Assembly (NCBI GenBank): GCA_017623215.1
Contig: JAGAPO010000083.1
Coordinates: 1-42,604 of the forward strand
Origin: Lachnospiraceae bacterium
GTDB taxonomy: Bacteria > Bacillota > Clostridia > Lachnospirales > Lachnospiraceae
Length of the DNA stretch: 42,604 nt
Direction: 5' to 3'
Shown here: in pieces, positions 17,600 through 27,367 of the stretch
Layout: every line of letters starts with the position of its first letter
Position numbering within the stretch: position 1 is the first letter of the stretch
Program-made: the position numbers and the translations under genes
The notes under the pieces: model-generated
Databases searched by the model: none
Told to the model about the DNA's origin: nothing
What the model saw: only the letters and a program-made list of their open reading frames with translations

Positions 17600-17619
17600 G
17601 CCGCTTTATTTGATATAAT
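17591..17619 (+). promoter_or_regulatory. Promoter of the M16C peptidase gene
   Basis: TTGTAA (17591-17596) and TATAAT (17614-17619) are separated by 17 bp. The leader is about 100 nt. The -35 box lies in the right arm of the inverted repeat described at 17534-17599. The rest of 17441-17533, between the divergent cold-shock promoter and the repeats, is AT-rich with nothing recognised. Confidence 0.75.
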
Positions 17620-17728
17620 AACGGATAACCGGACTGTTGCATTGACGGTGTGGGCTCCTGTCGGGACGCACGCTGTGATCTGGAAGCAGTTTAAAAAGTA
17701 TGGATATTAGCAGGAAAGGAATAGCAGA

Positions 17729-20695
17729 ATGAGTGAAGAGGTTAAGCTGAGAGAAGATAAGCTGAGAGCCATGGCAGAGGAGCTTGGCGATCACTATGAG
17801 CTGTGCTATGAAGAGGAATTGAAGGATTTTAAGAGCGCGGGAATGGTATTGAAGCATCGTGCGTCGGGAGCGAGAATTGCCCTGATATCGAACGATGATA
17901 ACAACAAGGTGTTCTGTGTGGGATTTCGTACTCCGCCGTTTGACAGCACGGGCGTTGCGCATATTATCGAGCATACGGTTCTGTGCGGATCGGAGAAGTT
18001 CCCTGCAAAGGATCCGTTCATCGAGCTTGCAAAGGGCTCTTTGAATACGTTCCTGAATGCAATGACATTCCCGGACAAGACCATTTATCCGGTTGCCAGC
18101 TGCAATGACAAGGATTTCCAGAATCTGATGGATGTCTATATGGATGCGGTATTCCATCCGAATATTTATAAGAAAAAAGAGATCTTTATGCAGGAGGGCT
18201 GGCATTATGAGATCGCGGACGCCGACGATGAGCTTTCCTACAACGGGATTGTATACAGTGAGATGAAGGGCGCATTTTCTTCGGCGGAGAGAGTGGTGAA
18301 TCTGGCGACGAACCGCGCATTATTCCCGGACAGCCCTTACGGCGTTGAGTCGGGCGGAGATCCGGACTGCATTCCGGATCTGACCTATGAGGCGTATCTG
18401 GACTTCCACAGAAGATATTATCATCCGTCGAACAGCTATATCTATCTGTACGGCGATATGGATATGAAGGAGAAGCTGCTCTGGCTGGATGAGGCATATC
18501 TTGCGGCCTATCAGGACTGCCCGGTGGACTCCGAGGTTGTGCTTCAGAAGGAGTTCGGCGGAATCAGAGAATGCACGGAATCGTATTCGATTGGCGAGAA
18601 TGAGTCGCTTGAGGACAATACGTACCTTAGCCTGACTATGACAGTCGGCGAAAGCTCCGATACGCTGCTTTCGGCGGCAATGGATGTTATTGTTGAGGTA
18701 TTGTTCAATGTTCCGGGAGCTCCGGTTAAGCAGGCGTTAATTGACGCGGGAATCGGCAAGGATATTCTGTCGGGATATGATGACAGCTTAAGGCAGCCTA
18801 CCTTTTCGGTGATGGCGAAGAATGCGAACGCGGAGCAGAAGGAGCAGTTCCTTGCGGTTATTATGGATACGCTGAAGAAGACGGTGAAGGAAGGACTTCG
18901 TGAGAACGCCCTCAAGGCGGTTATTAACCAGAGAGAATTCGCATACAGAGAATCCGATTACGGACGTTTTCCGAAGGGACTGCTGTTCGGAATTAATATG
19001 TTCAATACCTGGCTGTACGATGACGCAGCGGCATTTGATAAGCTGAAGAACAATGAGGTGTATGAGACCTTAAAGGAAAAGATTGGAACCGGCTATTATG
19101 AGAAGCTGGTGGAAAAGTGGCTGATCAATACGCAGCACGCTGTCCTGACCGTTCTGGTTCCGGAAAAGGGCCTGGTCGCGAAGAAGGAAGCCGCTCTTAA
19201 GGAAAAGCTGGCGGCTTATAAGGAGAGCTTAAGCAGGGAAAAGATTGAAGCCTTGGTTGCGCAGACGAAGAGCCTGAAGGAGTTCCAGGAAAGGCCGTCC
19301 ACCAAGGAAGAGCTAAATGCGATTCCGCTGCTTGCGAGAGAGGATTTGAAAAGAGAAGTGGAGCCGTTCTCGAATGAGGAGAGAGAGCTTGCTGGCTGTA
19401 AAGCGGTCTTCCATAATGTATATACGAGCGGAATCGCGTATGTGACCCTGCTCTTTGACGCGAGAAGAATTCCGGAGGAATCGGTTCCGTATCTGGGCCT
19501 GCTCTCCAATGTGCTCGGTATGATGAACGCCGGAGAGTACGGTTATCAGGAGTTAAGCGAAGAGATTAACCGGAATACGGGCGGAATCCGCACGTCGATG
19601 TTTGCGGTATCAAAGAACGGAGATCCGGAAGGCTTCGGCGAGTATTTCCAGATTCAGATTAAATGCCTGTACGAGCAGCTAACCGAGGCGGGAAGATTGA
19701 CTGCAGTGGTGCTTGGTGAGACGGATTTTACCGATACCAAGAGATTATATGAGCTGCTGATGGAGAATAGGTCCAGAATGCAGATGACGATGATGTCGGC
19801 GGGACATGCGGTTGCAATCAGAAGAGCAATGTCATATTTCTCGGAGAAGTCCGCATTCGATGAGAAGACAAGCGGAATTGATCAGTATGAGTTCATTGAG
19901 GATCTGACCGCGAATTTCGAGCAGAAGAAGGAAGAGGCTGTGAAGAAGCTTTCTGAGCTCTGCAGGCTGTTATTCAGCAAGGATTCTCTCTTAATCAGTG
20001 TCACTGCGGATGAAGAAGGCTATGAGGCTGTAAAGGCAGCGGCTCCTTCGTTCTTACAGAACTGCGCGGAGAAGAGAGCGGAGTATGCACCGGTCTCCTT
20101 TGCGGCAGAGAAGAAGAACGAGGGCTTTAAGACTCCCGGACAGGTGCAGTATGTCGCAATGTGCGGCAACTATAAGCTTGCCGGTTATGAATATACGGGA
20201 GCGCTGAAGGTGGTAGGCAATCTGTTCGATTATGATTACCTCTGGAATAATATTCGTGTAAAGGGCGGCGCGTACGGCTGTATGTGCAGCTTTGGCGCTT
20301 CGGCGGGAGATAGCTATCTGGCATCTTACCGCGACCCGAATCTGACCGAGACGATTCAGGTATATGAGAAGGCGGCGGAGTATCTGGAGAATTATGAAGC
20401 CGACGAGCGCGAGATGACCAAGGCGATTATCGGTACCTTAAGCGGGATGGATGTTCCGCTTACTCCGTTCACCAGAGGGGTGCGTTCGCTTAACGAGTAC
20501 CTGTGCGGCTACGGCTATGAGGCATATCAGAAGGAGCGCAACGAGGTTCTGGACGCGACTCCGGAGGCTATCAGAAAGACCGCTCCTCTTATCCGTGCGA
20601 TTGTGGAGCAGGGCAATCTTTGTGTAATCGGAAGCGAGACGCGGATTGAGAAGGATAAGGAAGTATTTGCGGAAGTAAAGCCGCTGATAAAATAA
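17729..20695 (+). CDS. Insulinase-family zinc peptidase, M16C (PreP-like)
   Basis: The 988-aa protein is a single-chain M16C peptidase of the presequence protease/falcilysin type, which degrades peptides inside a closed chamber. The inverted zinc motif is HIIEH (His78, Glu81, His82) and the third ligand is probably Glu178 in YNGIVYSEMKGAF. Length fits the roughly 1000-aa, four-domain family, with the catalytic half first and an inactive half after a helical linker (about 480-530). No signal peptide is seen, so the enzyme is probably cytoplasmic. It has its own promoter with repeat elements, a ribosome binding site (AGGAAAGGAA), and is probably cotranscribed with era. Confidence 0.92.
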   Translation: MSEEVKLREDKLRAMAEELGDHYELCYEEELKDFKSAGMVLKHRASGARIALISNDDNNKVFCVGFRTPPFDSTGVAHIIEHTVLCGSEKFPAKDPFIELAKGSLNTFLNAMTFPDKTIYPVASCNDKDFQNLMDVYMDAVFHPNIYKKKEIFMQEGWHYEIADADDELSYNGIVYSEMKGAFSSAERVVNLATNRALFPDSPYGVESGGDPDCIPDLTYEAYLDFHRRYYHPSNSYIYLYGDMDMKEKLLWLDEAYLAAYQDCPVDSEVVLQKEFGGIRECTESYSIGENESLEDNTYLSLTMTVGESSDTLLSAAMDVIVEVLFNVPGAPVKQALIDAGIGKDILSGYDDSLRQPTFSVMAKNANAEQKEQFLAVIMDTLKKTVKEGLRENALKAVINQREFAYRESDYGRFPKGLLFGINMFNTWLYDDAAAFDKLKNNEVYETLKEKIGTGYYEKLVEKWLINTQHAVLTVLVPEKGLVAKKEAALKEKLAAYKESLSREKIEALVAQTKSLKEFQERPSTKEELNAIPLLAREDLKREVEPFSNEERELAGCKAVFHNVYTSGIAYVTLLFDARRIPEESVPYLGLLSNVLGMMNAGEYGYQELSEEINRNTGGIRTSMFAVSKNGDPEGFGEYFQIQIKCLYEQLTEAGRLTAVVLGETDFTDTKRLYELLMENRSRMQMTMMSAGHAVAIRRAMSYFSEKSAFDEKTSGIDQYEFIEDLTANFEQKKEEAVKKLSELCRLLFSKDSLLISVTADEEGYEAVKAAAPSFLQNCAEKRAEYAPVSFAAEKKNEGFKTPGQVQYVAMCGNYKLAGYEYTGALKVVGNLFDYDYLWNNIRVKGGAYGCMCSFGASAGDSYLASYRDPNLTETIQVYEKAAEYLENYEADEREMTKAIIGTLSGMDVPLTPFTRGVRSLNEYLCGYGYEAYQKERNEVLDATPEAIRKTAPLIRAIVEQGNLCVIGSETRIEKDKEVFAEVKPLIK

Positions 20696-20710
20696 TTTCA
20701 AAAGAAAGAG

Positions 20711-20743
20711 GCGTCGGAGAGCGGAAGTACTGCTCTCCGACGC
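20711..20743 (+). other. Hairpin between the M16C gene and era
   Basis: A perfect 12-bp stem (GCGTCGGAGAGC at 20711-20722 with 20732-20743) with a 9-base loop and no T-run after it. It lies 15 bases after the peptidase stop and 25 bases before era. It may be an mRNA processing or stability element rather than a terminator. Confidence 0.6.
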
Positions 20744-20768
20744 AGAAAAGCGAGGCTGTTGAATATAT

Positions 20769-21680
20769 ATGGAGAGTAACCCCAATTATAAATCCGGATT
20801 TGTAACGCTGATCGGCCGGCCGAATGTGGGCAAGTCGACTCTGATGAATCAGCTGATCGGCCAGAAGATTGCAATTACATCGGATAAGCCACAGACCACA
20901 AGAAACCGGATTCAGACCGTCTATACGGATGAGCGCGGTCAGATTATCTTTCTGGATACACCGGGAATTCACAAGGCGAAGAACCGCCTTGGCGAATACA
21001 TGGTGAATACGGCGGAGAGAACGTTCGGAGAGGTGGATCTGATTCTGTGGCTGGTGGAGCCAACGACCTTTATGGGGGCGGGAGAACGCCATATCGCAGA
21101 GGTGCTTGAGAAGGTAAAGACGCCGGTTGTCCTTGTTATTAATAAGATCGACACCGTAAAGAAGGAAGAACTGTTAAAGGTAATCGAGTGCTATAAGGAC
21201 TGCCACGATTTTGCGGAGATTATTTCGGTGTCCGCGTTAAAGGGCGACAATAAGGATGAGCTGACCAGCCTGATCTATCGGTATCTGCCTTATGGACCGA
21301 TGTATTATGATGAAGATACGGTAACCGATCAGCCCGAGCGCCAGATTGTCGCGGAGCTGATTCGTGAAAAGTCCTTAAAGCTGTTAAGCGACGAGATTCC
21401 GCACGGAATCGCCGTTGTAATTGATCGCATGAAGGAACGTCCAAACGGCAATCTGATCGATATTGACGCGACTATTATCTGCGAGCGGGACAGTCACAAG
21501 GGTATTATCATCGGCAAGCAGGGAGCGATGCTCAAAAAGATTGGAATGCAGGCAAGGGTTGAGATCGAGGATTTGCTTGGAGTTAAGACGAATCTCAAGC
21601 TCTGGGTTAAGGTAAAGAAGGATTGGAGAGACAGCGATTTCCTGATTAAGAATTTCGGGTATCGTGAGGACGAGAATTAG
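20769..21680 (+). CDS. era: GTPase Era, ribosome assembly factor
   Basis: Era binds 16S rRNA near its 3' end and couples 30S maturation to growth. The 303-aa protein has a P-loop (GRPNVGKS, 16-23), G3 (DTPG, 63-66), G4 (NKID, 125-128) and a C-terminal KH domain with GIIIGKQGAMLKKIG near residue 240. The start at 20769 has only a weak, distant GAGG, and an upstream hairpin sits close by, so expression may depend on coupling to the peptidase transcript. Era followed by a YqzL-like gene and recO is a conserved Firmicutes order. Confidence 0.96.
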   Translation: MESNPNYKSGFVTLIGRPNVGKSTLMNQLIGQKIAITSDKPQTTRNRIQTVYTDERGQIIFLDTPGIHKAKNRLGEYMVNTAERTFGEVDLILWLVEPTTFMGAGERHIAEVLEKVKTPVVLVINKIDTVKKEELLKVIECYKDCHDFAEIISVSALKGDNKDELTSLIYRYLPYGPMYYDEDTVTDQPERQIVAELIREKSLKLLSDEIPHGIAVVIDRMKERPNGNLIDIDATIICERDSHKGIIIGKQGAMLKKIGMQARVEIEDLLGVKTNLKLWVKVKKDWRDSDFLIKNFGYREDEN

Positions 21681-21879
21681 ATTGTCAAGCCCCATTTTGC
21701 GGATTGGATATGGGATATTAGTATGAGGATAAGAGACTGCGCAGCCGGGCATTCTATTACTATCGTATCACACTAATCGCCATGCCGAAGCGCTCTGCGC
21801 CAAGGCGGCACAAGCGAAAGCTGCGAATGAGATTTCGTTTGCTCACACTTATCTTATCACACCGGAATGGAGGCGCATT
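21681..21879. other. 199-bp gap between era and the YqzL-like gene
   Basis: The stretch holds two copies of a TATC(G/T)TATCACAC motif (around 21761 and 21851) and no convincing promoter, terminator or RNA gene. recO may rely on the era transcript. Confidence 0.4.
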
Positions 21880-22068
21880 ATGAAAAAAGAGGACGATTTC
21901 TGGGAAAGATTCGAGAGGACAGGAAAGGTTATGGATTACCTGAGTTATACGGCCTGTGCGAAGGAAGAAGGAAAAGAGAGTTATTGGAGCGGCTATGAGT
22001 GCAAGGATGAACGAGGCTCCGACGGTAACGGGAATGGTGCTTTCCGCGATGCCGGTGGGCGATTATGA
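21880..22068 (+). CDS. YqzL-like small protein
   Basis: The first 26 residues of this 62-aa protein (DDFWERFERTGKVMDYLSY) follow the pattern of YqzL-type small proteins, which sit between era and recO in Bacillus and many Firmicutes and have no known function. The ATG at 21880 has GGAGG upstream. The C-terminal half is hydrophilic, lacks similarity I recognise, and overlaps the beginning of recO in another frame by about 74 bases. The original gene may have been shorter and the tail acquired by loss of a stop. Confidence 0.6.
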   Translation: MKKEDDFWERFERTGKVMDYLSYTACAKEEGKESYWSGYECKDERGSDGNGNGAFRDAGGRL

Positions 22069-22750
22069 CAAAAGACTGATCATACTGACAAAGGAAAGAG
22101 GCCGGATAAGCGCGTTCGCCAAGGGAGCGAAGAAGCCGAACAGTCCGCTGTTAGCCGCAAGCGAGCCTTTTTCCTTTGGTACATTTACGCTGTATGAGGG
22201 CAGAAGCTCCATAACGGTGGCCTCCGCAGAGATTACGAATTATTTCCAGGAGCTGCGGGGAAGCCTTGAGAACATATATTACGGCCTGTATTTTTGTGAA
22301 TTCGCAGATTATTTTGCGAGGGAGAATGAGGACGGAACGCAGGTGTTAAAGCTGCTGTACCAGTCGCTTCGGGCCCTGTCAAAGCCTGCGATTGGGAGAA
22401 GGCTGGTGCGGTGCATCTACGAGCTGCGCCTGTTCGCGCTGGAGGGCTTAATGCCGCAGGTGTTTTTCTGCGTCAAATGCGGGAAGAAGGAAGCGCTTGC
22501 CCGATTCTCCCCGGAGGAGGGCGGAATGCTCTGCCCGGAATGCCAGAGAGGGAAGTCCGGAATTCCGGTATCGTCGTCTGCGCTGTACACGCTTCAGGTT
22601 ATTTTGTCCGAGCCGATTGAGAGCCTGTACCGGTTCACTGTCACAAAGGAAGTCCTTTCCGAACTGACCCGGATAACCGCGCAGTACCGTGCGGTGCATG
22701 TGGATAAGCGGATGAACTCGGAGGAGATGCTCAAGCTGATCGATATGTGA
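21995..22750 (+). CDS. recO: DNA repair protein RecO
   Basis: RecO loads RecA onto SSB-coated single strands in the RecFOR pathway. From the ATG at 21995 (GGAG at 21986-21989) the protein is 251 aa. It has an N-terminal OB fold (TVTGMVLSAMPVGDYDKR, then GRISAFAKGAKKPNS), a helical core and a zinc-binding four-cysteine site formed by CVKC and CPEC. The ATG at 22007 is an acceptable alternative. A start at 21956 would add unconserved basic residues. The start region is overlapped by the YqzL-like gene, which suggests translational coupling. Confidence 0.93.
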   Translation: MSARMNEAPTVTGMVLSAMPVGDYDKRLIILTKERGRISAFAKGAKKPNSPLLAASEPFSFGTFTLYEGRSSITVASAEITNYFQELRGSLENIYYGLYFCEFADYFARENEDGTQVLKLLYQSLRALSKPAIGRRLVRCIYELRLFALEGLMPQVFFCVKCGKKEALARFSPEEGGMLCPECQRGKSGIPVSSSALYTLQVILSEPIESLYRFTVTKEVLSELTRITAQYRAVHVDKRMNSEEMLKLIDM

Positions 22751-22887
22751 GCCGGACAGAGTGCGCTGCGGCAGATGCAGTCCCACCAAACGCGCTTCAA
22801 GCGGGGGCAAAAGCAGAAAAATCGGCGGGAGAACGCGGAAATATGCCGAATACTTGGCAGAAAATGCCCGTAAAGTGCAAACTCCTC

Positions 22888-22916
22888 TTTACAAATCAAA
22901 CATTTAAGGGTACAAT
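22888..22916 (+). promoter_or_regulatory. Promoter of glyS
   Basis: TTTACA (22888-22893) and TACAAT (22911-22916) are separated by 17 bp. The leader is only about 100 nt and shows no T-box sequence. The upstream part of the gap (22751-22887) holds nothing I recognise. Confidence 0.75.
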
Positions 22917-23023
22917 AAGACGATGAATTACGTGTCACATCTATTTATTTAAGAAATTATGCCTGCGTCCTTCCTTCGCGGGCTGGTGGCAGGACAATTC
23001 CAAACGAATGGAGGATATATTCA

Positions 23024-24412
23024 ATGGAAAAGACAATGGACAAGATTGTAGCTCTTGCAAAGGCAAGAGGTTTCGTGTATCCGGGCTCCGAGATCTACGG
23101 CGGCCTTGCGAATACATGGGATTACGGCAATCTGGGCGTAGAGCTCAAGAATAACGTAAAGAAGGCATGGTGGAAGAAGTTCATTCAGGAGAATCCCTAC
23201 AACGTAGGTGTTGACTGCGCGATCTTAATGAATCCCCAGACATGGGTTGCGTCCGGTCATCTGGGCGGCTTCTCCGATCCGCTGATGGATTGTAAGGAGT
23301 GCCATGAGAGATTCCGTGCCGATAAGCTGATCGAGGACTATGCAGCTGCGAACAATATTACCTTGGAGAGCTCTGTAGACGGCTGGTCCCAGGAGCAGAT
23401 GAGCAAGTATATTGAGGACAACCAGATTCCCTGCCCGACCTGCGGCAAGCATAATTTCACAGATATCCGTCAGTTCAACCTGATGTTCAAGACCTTCCAG
23501 GGTGTAACAGAGGATGCAAAGAGCGTCGTATATTTAAGACCTGAGACCGCTCAGGGTATTTTCGTTAACTTTAAGAATGTACAGAGAACCTCGAGAAAGA
23601 AGATTCCGTTCGGCATCGGCCAGATCGGTAAGTCCTTCCGTAACGAGATTACTCCCGGTAATTTTACGTTCCGTACCAGAGAGTTCGAGCAGATGGAATT
23701 GGAGTTCTTCTGCGAGCCGGATACCGACCTTGAGTGGTTCGCATACTGGAAGAGCTTCTGTGTGAACTGGCTGAAGGATCTTGGCATGAAGGATGAGGAG
23801 ATGCGTGCGAGAGACCATGAGCCGGAAGAATTATCCTTCTACAGCAAGGCGACGACCGATATCGAGTTCCTGTTCCCGTTCGGCTGGGGCGAGCTTTGGG
23901 GTATCGCTGACAGAACCAATTATGATTTGACCTGCCATCAGGAAGTATCCAAGGAGGATATGAGCTACTTCGACGACGAGAAGAAGACGAAGTACATCCC
24001 TTACGTAATTGAGCCTTCGCTGGGTGCTGACCGTGTAACGCTCGCATTCCTTTGTGCGGCTTATGACGAGGAGGAGCTGGAGGGCGGCGACGTTCGTACC
24101 GTTCTGCATTTCCATCCCGCACTTGCACCGGTTAAGGTTGGCGTGCTTCCGCTTTCCAAGAAGCTTAACGAGGGCGCCGAGAAGATCTATACCGAGCTTT
24201 GCAAGGAATATAACTGCGAGTTCGATGACAGAGGCAACATCGGTAAGCGCTACAGACGTCAGGACGAGATCGGTACTCCTTACTGTGTAACCTACGATTT
24301 CGAGTCCGAGACCGACGGCTGCGTAACCGTAAGAGAGCGTGATACCATGCAGCAGGAGAGAGTAAAGATCGAAGATCTGAAGGCTTACTTTGCTGAGAAG
24401 TTCAGATACTAA
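23024..24412 (+). CDS. glyS: Glycyl-tRNA synthetase, alpha2 (single-chain) type
   Basis: This 462-aa class II synthetase charges tRNA-Gly and is of the alpha2 type, not the two-subunit GlyQ/GlyS type. It has [19 protein letters not shown] near the N-terminus, motif 2 in [21 protein letters not shown], motif 3 in the [15 protein letters not shown] segment, and a C-terminal anticodon-binding domain (about 365-462). Two cysteine pairs (CKEC and CPTC, about 88-143) could hold a structural metal. The ATG at 23024 has GGAGG at 23011-23015. A second ATG at 23036 is less likely. Confidence 0.96.
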   Translation: MEKTMDKIVALAKARGFVYPGSEIYGGLANTWDYGNLGVELKNNVKKAWWKKFIQENPYNVGVDCAILMNPQTWVASGHLGGFSDPLMDCKECHERFRADKLIEDYAAANNITLESSVDGWSQEQMSKYIEDNQIPCPTCGKHNFTDIRQFNLMFKTFQGVTEDAKSVVYLRPETAQGIFVNFKNVQRTSRKKIPFGIGQIGKSFRNEITPGNFTFRTREFEQMELEFFCEPDTDLEWFAYWKSFCVNWLKDLGMKDEEMRARDHEPEELSFYSKATTDIEFLFPFGWGELWGIADRTNYDLTCHQEVSKEDMSYFDDEKKTKYIPYVIEPSLGADRVTLAFLCAAYDEEELEGGDVRTVLHFHPALAPVKVGVLPLSKKLNEGAEKIYTELCKEYNCEFDDRGNIGKRYRRQDEIGTPYCVTYDFESETDGCVTVRERDTMQQERVKIEDLKAYFAEKFRY

Positions 24413-24451
24413 AAAGCAGATAGAAGAAAAGGCGGCGGTACGGCGGCAGAA

Positions 24452-24474
24452 TAGCGGCGGCACCGCCGCTTTGC
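24452..24474 (+). terminator. Weak terminator-like hairpin after glyS
   Basis: AGCGGCG and CGCCGCT with a four-base loop, followed by only TTTG. The GC-rich stem could end the glyS transcript, but the U-tract is poor. Confidence 0.35.
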
Positions 24475-24531
24475 GATCGCAAGCGCTTATGAAATTGTGG
24501 GGAATTTTATCAAATTAATAAAAAAAGGGGC

Positions 24532-24560
24532 TTTCCTTTGGTGGATAAATGTGTTATAAT
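24532..24560 (+). promoter_or_regulatory. Promoter of ppdK
   Basis: A consensus TATAAT (24555-24560) lies 17 bp after a weak -35 (TTTCCT, 24532-24537). The region before it (about 24500-24530) is A-rich, as in strong clostridial promoters. The leader is about 70 nt. Confidence 0.6.
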
Positions 24561-24637
24561 ATGAAATGGTGACCAGAACCGTAAACTGGCTTGGTCAGAT
24601 AAATAATTTAATTCTTATTCAGGAGGGAACAAACCAC

Positions 24638-27262
24638 ATGGCAAAATGGGTATATTTGTTCAAAGAAGGTAATGCCGACATGAGAAACCTCCTTGGCGGA
24701 AAGGGCGCTAACTTGGCAGAGATGACCAACTTAGGCCTTCCGATTCCCCAGGGCTTCACGGTTACGACTGAGGCTTGTACCGATTATTACAACAGCGGCA
24801 AGGTGATCACAGACGAGATACAGGGACAGATTTTTGAGGCATTAAAGTGGCTGGAGCAGGAGAATGGCAGAACATTCGGTGATACCGAGAATCCTCTGCT
24901 TGTATCCGTTCGTTCCGGTGCAAGAGCTTCCATGCCTGGTATGATGGATACCATCCTCAACCTCGGTCTGAACGATGTATCGGTTGAAGGTTTCGCAAAG
25001 AAGACTGGCAATCCCAGATTCGCATACGATTCCTACAGAAGATTCATCCAGATGTTCTCCGACGTTGTTATGGAAGTTCCGAAGTCCTTCTTCGAGAAGA
25101 TCATCGACGAAGTTAAGGAAGCAAAGGGCGTTAAGTATGACACCGAGCTGACTGCTGAGGACTTAAAGGAATTAATCAAGAGATTCAAGGAAGTTTATAA
25201 GAACGCGATGAACGGTGAAGAGTTCCCTCAGGATCCCAAGGTTCAGTTAATGGAGGCTGTTAAGGCTGTATTCCGTTCCTGGGACAACCCTCGCGCTATT
25301 GTATATAGAAGAATGAATGATATCCCTGGTGACTGGGGTACCGCTGTTAACGTTCAGACCATGGTATTTGGTAACATGGGCGATACATCGGGTACCGGTG
25401 TTGCGTTCACACGTAACCCTTCCACCGGTGCAAAGGGTATCTATGGTGAGTACTTAATCAACGCACAGGGCGAAGATGTTGTTGCCGGCGTTCGTACTCC
25501 TCAGCCGATCACCAAGCTTGCAGAGGATCTTCCGGAGTGCTACAAGGAGTTCATGGCAATCGCGAACAAGCTTGAGGATCACTATCGTGATATGCAGGAT
25601 ATGGAGTTCACCATTCAGGAGGGCAAGTTATACTTCCTGCAGACACGTAATGGTAAGAGAACCGCTCCCGCAGCAATCCAGATCGCGTGCGATCTCGTAG
25701 ATGAAGGCAAGATTACTCCTGAGGAGGCAATCTGCAGAATCGAGGCTAAGTCCTTAGATCAGCTGCTTCATCCTACCTTCGATGCTGCTGCACTGAAGGC
25801 TGGTAAGGTAATCGGTTCCGCTCTTCCGGCATCCCCTGGTGCTGCTGCTGGTAAGGTTTACTTCACCGCAGAAGAAGCTAAGGCTGCTCATGAGAAGGGT
25901 GAGAGAGTTATCCTGGTTCGTCTTGAGACAAGCCCTGAGGATATCGAGGGTATGCATGCTTCCCAGGGTATCTTAACCGTTCGCGGCGGTATGACTTCTC
26001 ACGCTGCAGTAGTTGCTCGTGGTATGGGTACTGCTTGTGTATCCGGCTGCGGCGACATCAAGATTGACGAAGAAGCTAAGAAGTTCGAGCTTGGCGGAGA
26101 GACTATCGTAGAGGGAGACTACATCTCCTTAGACGGTTCCACAGGTAAGATTTACTTAGGAGATATTAAGACTGTTGAGGCTTCCGTATCCGGTAACTTC
26201 GGCAGAATCATGGCTTGGGCTGACCAGTTCAGAAAGCTCCAGGTTAGAACGAACGCAGATACACCTGCAGATGCAGCGAATGCTGTTAAGCTGGGTGCTG
26301 AGGGTATTGGCCTTTGCCGTACCGAGCATATGTTCTTCGATGCTGAGAGAATTCCGAAGATCCGTAAGATGATCCTGTCCAAGACCGTTGAGGCAAGAGA
26401 AGAGGCTCTTAACGAGCTGATTCCTTTCCAGAAGGGTGACTTCAAGGCTCTGTATGAGACACTTGAGGGTAAGCCTGTAACGATCCGTTTCCTGGATCCC
26501 CCGTTACACGAGTTCGTTCCTACCGACATCGAGGATATCAAGGCTCTTGCAGCTGACATGAACCTGACTGTTGAGGAAGTTAAGGCTACCTGCGATTCCC
26601 TTCACGAGTTCAACCCGATGATGGGTCACAGAGGTTGCCGTCTCGCTGTTACCTACCCTGAGATCGCTAAGATGCAGACAAGAGCCGTTATGGAAGCTGC
26701 TATCGAAGTGAAGGAAGAGAAGGGCTACGACATCGTTCCTGAGATCATGATTCCTCTCGTTGGTGAGAAGAAGGAGCTCAAGTTCGTGAAGGACGTAGTT
26801 GTTGAGACCGCTGAGCAGGTTAAGAAAGAAAAGAATTCCGACATCCAGTACCACATCGGTACCATGATCGAGATTCCTCGTGCTGCTCTGCTTGCAGATG
26901 AGATCGCTGAGGAAGCTGAGTTCTTCTCCTTTGGTACCAACGACTTAACCCAGATGACATTCGGTTTCTCCCGTGATGACGCTGGTAAGTTCCTGGATGC
27001 TTACTACAAGGCTAAGATCTACGAGTCCGATCCGTTCGCAAGACTGGATCAGAACGGCGTAGGCAAGCTGGTTAAGATGGCTGCAGAGAATGGCCGTAAG
27101 ACCAGACCCAACATCAAGCTTGGTATCTGTGGTGAGCACGGCGGAGATCCGTCCACTGTTGAGTTCTGCCATAAGGTTGGCTTAACATACGTATCCTGCT
27201 CGCCGTTCCGTGTGCCGATCGCAAGACTGGCTGCTGCTCAGGCTGCACTGAATAACAAGTAA
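24638..27262 (+). CDS. ppdK: Pyruvate, phosphate dikinase
   Basis: PPDK interconverts pyruvate, ATP and phosphate with PEP, AMP and PPi. In clostridia it serves PPi-linked glycolysis or gluconeogenesis. The 874-aa protein has an ATP-grasp domain (GGKGANLAEM near 21), the phosphohistidine domain with catalytic His455 in GGMTSHAAVVARG, and a C-terminal PEP/pyruvate barrel ending in LGICGEHGGDPSTVEF and SCSPFRVPIARL. His455 is the same number as in the Clostridium symbiosum enzyme. The ATG at 24638 has AGGAGG upstream and starts MAKWVYLFKEG. An ATG at 24566 would add 24 unconserved residues. Codon use is unlike its neighbours (many GCT, GTT and CTT), typical of a very highly expressed gene. Confidence 0.97.
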   Translation: MAKWVYLFKEGNADMRNLLGGKGANLAEMTNLGLPIPQGFTVTTEACTDYYNSGKVITDEIQGQIFEALKWLEQENGRTFGDTENPLLVSVRSGARASMPGMMDTILNLGLNDVSVEGFAKKTGNPRFAYDSYRRFIQMFSDVVMEVPKSFFEKIIDEVKEAKGVKYDTELTAEDLKELIKRFKEVYKNAMNGEEFPQDPKVQLMEAVKAVFRSWDNPRAIVYRRMNDIPGDWGTAVNVQTMVFGNMGDTSGTGVAFTRNPSTGAKGIYGEYLINAQGEDVVAGVRTPQPITKLAEDLPECYKEFMAIANKLEDHYRDMQDMEFTIQEGKLYFLQTRNGKRTAPAAIQIACDLVDEGKITPEEAICRIEAKSLDQLLHPTFDAAALKAGKVIGSALPASPGAAAGKVYFTAEEAKAAHEKGERVILVRLETSPEDIEGMHASQGILTVRGGMTSHAAVVARGMGTACVSGCGDIKIDEEAKKFELGGETIVEGDYISLDGSTGKIYLGDIKTVEASVSGNFGRIMAWADQFRKLQVRTNADTPADAANAVKLGAEGIGLCRTEHMFFDAERIPKIRKMILSKTVEAREEALNELIPFQKGDFKALYETLEGKPVTIRFLDPPLHEFVPTDIEDIKALAADMNLTVEEVKATCDSLHEFNPMMGHRGCRLAVTYPEIAKMQTRAVMEAAIEVKEEKGYDIVPEIMIPLVGEKKELKFVKDVVVETAEQVKKEKNSDIQYHIGTMIEIPRAALLADEIAEEAEFFSFGTNDLTQMTFGFSRDDAGKFLDAYYKAKIYESDPFARLDQNGVGKLVKMAAENGRKTRPNIKLGICGEHGGDPSTVEFCHKVGLTYVSCSPFRVPIARLAAAQAALNNK

Positions 27263-27331
27263 TTGTGTTTTTGGGTTTGTTTTTGGGCAAAACCGATTTG
27301 AAAAAATAAGGCAAAACCGAATATAAAAATT

Positions 27332-27367
27332 AGACCTTGTAGGAGAAATCCTATGAGGTCTTTTTTT
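27332..27367 (+). terminator. Strong intrinsic terminator after ppdK
   Basis: A 12-bp stem (27333-27344 with 27349-27360, including two G-T pairs) closed by a GAAA tetraloop and followed by seven T (27361-27367). It separates the housekeeping block from the carbohydrate locus. Confidence 0.9.

Noticed and set aside
22917..23023. T-box riboswitch before glyS
   Set aside because: The leader is only about 100 nt and has no T-box consensus or terminator.
24566..24637. Upstream start of ppdK at 24566
   Set aside because: It adds 24 unconserved residues and overlaps the promoter region; AGGAGG precedes the ATG at 24638.
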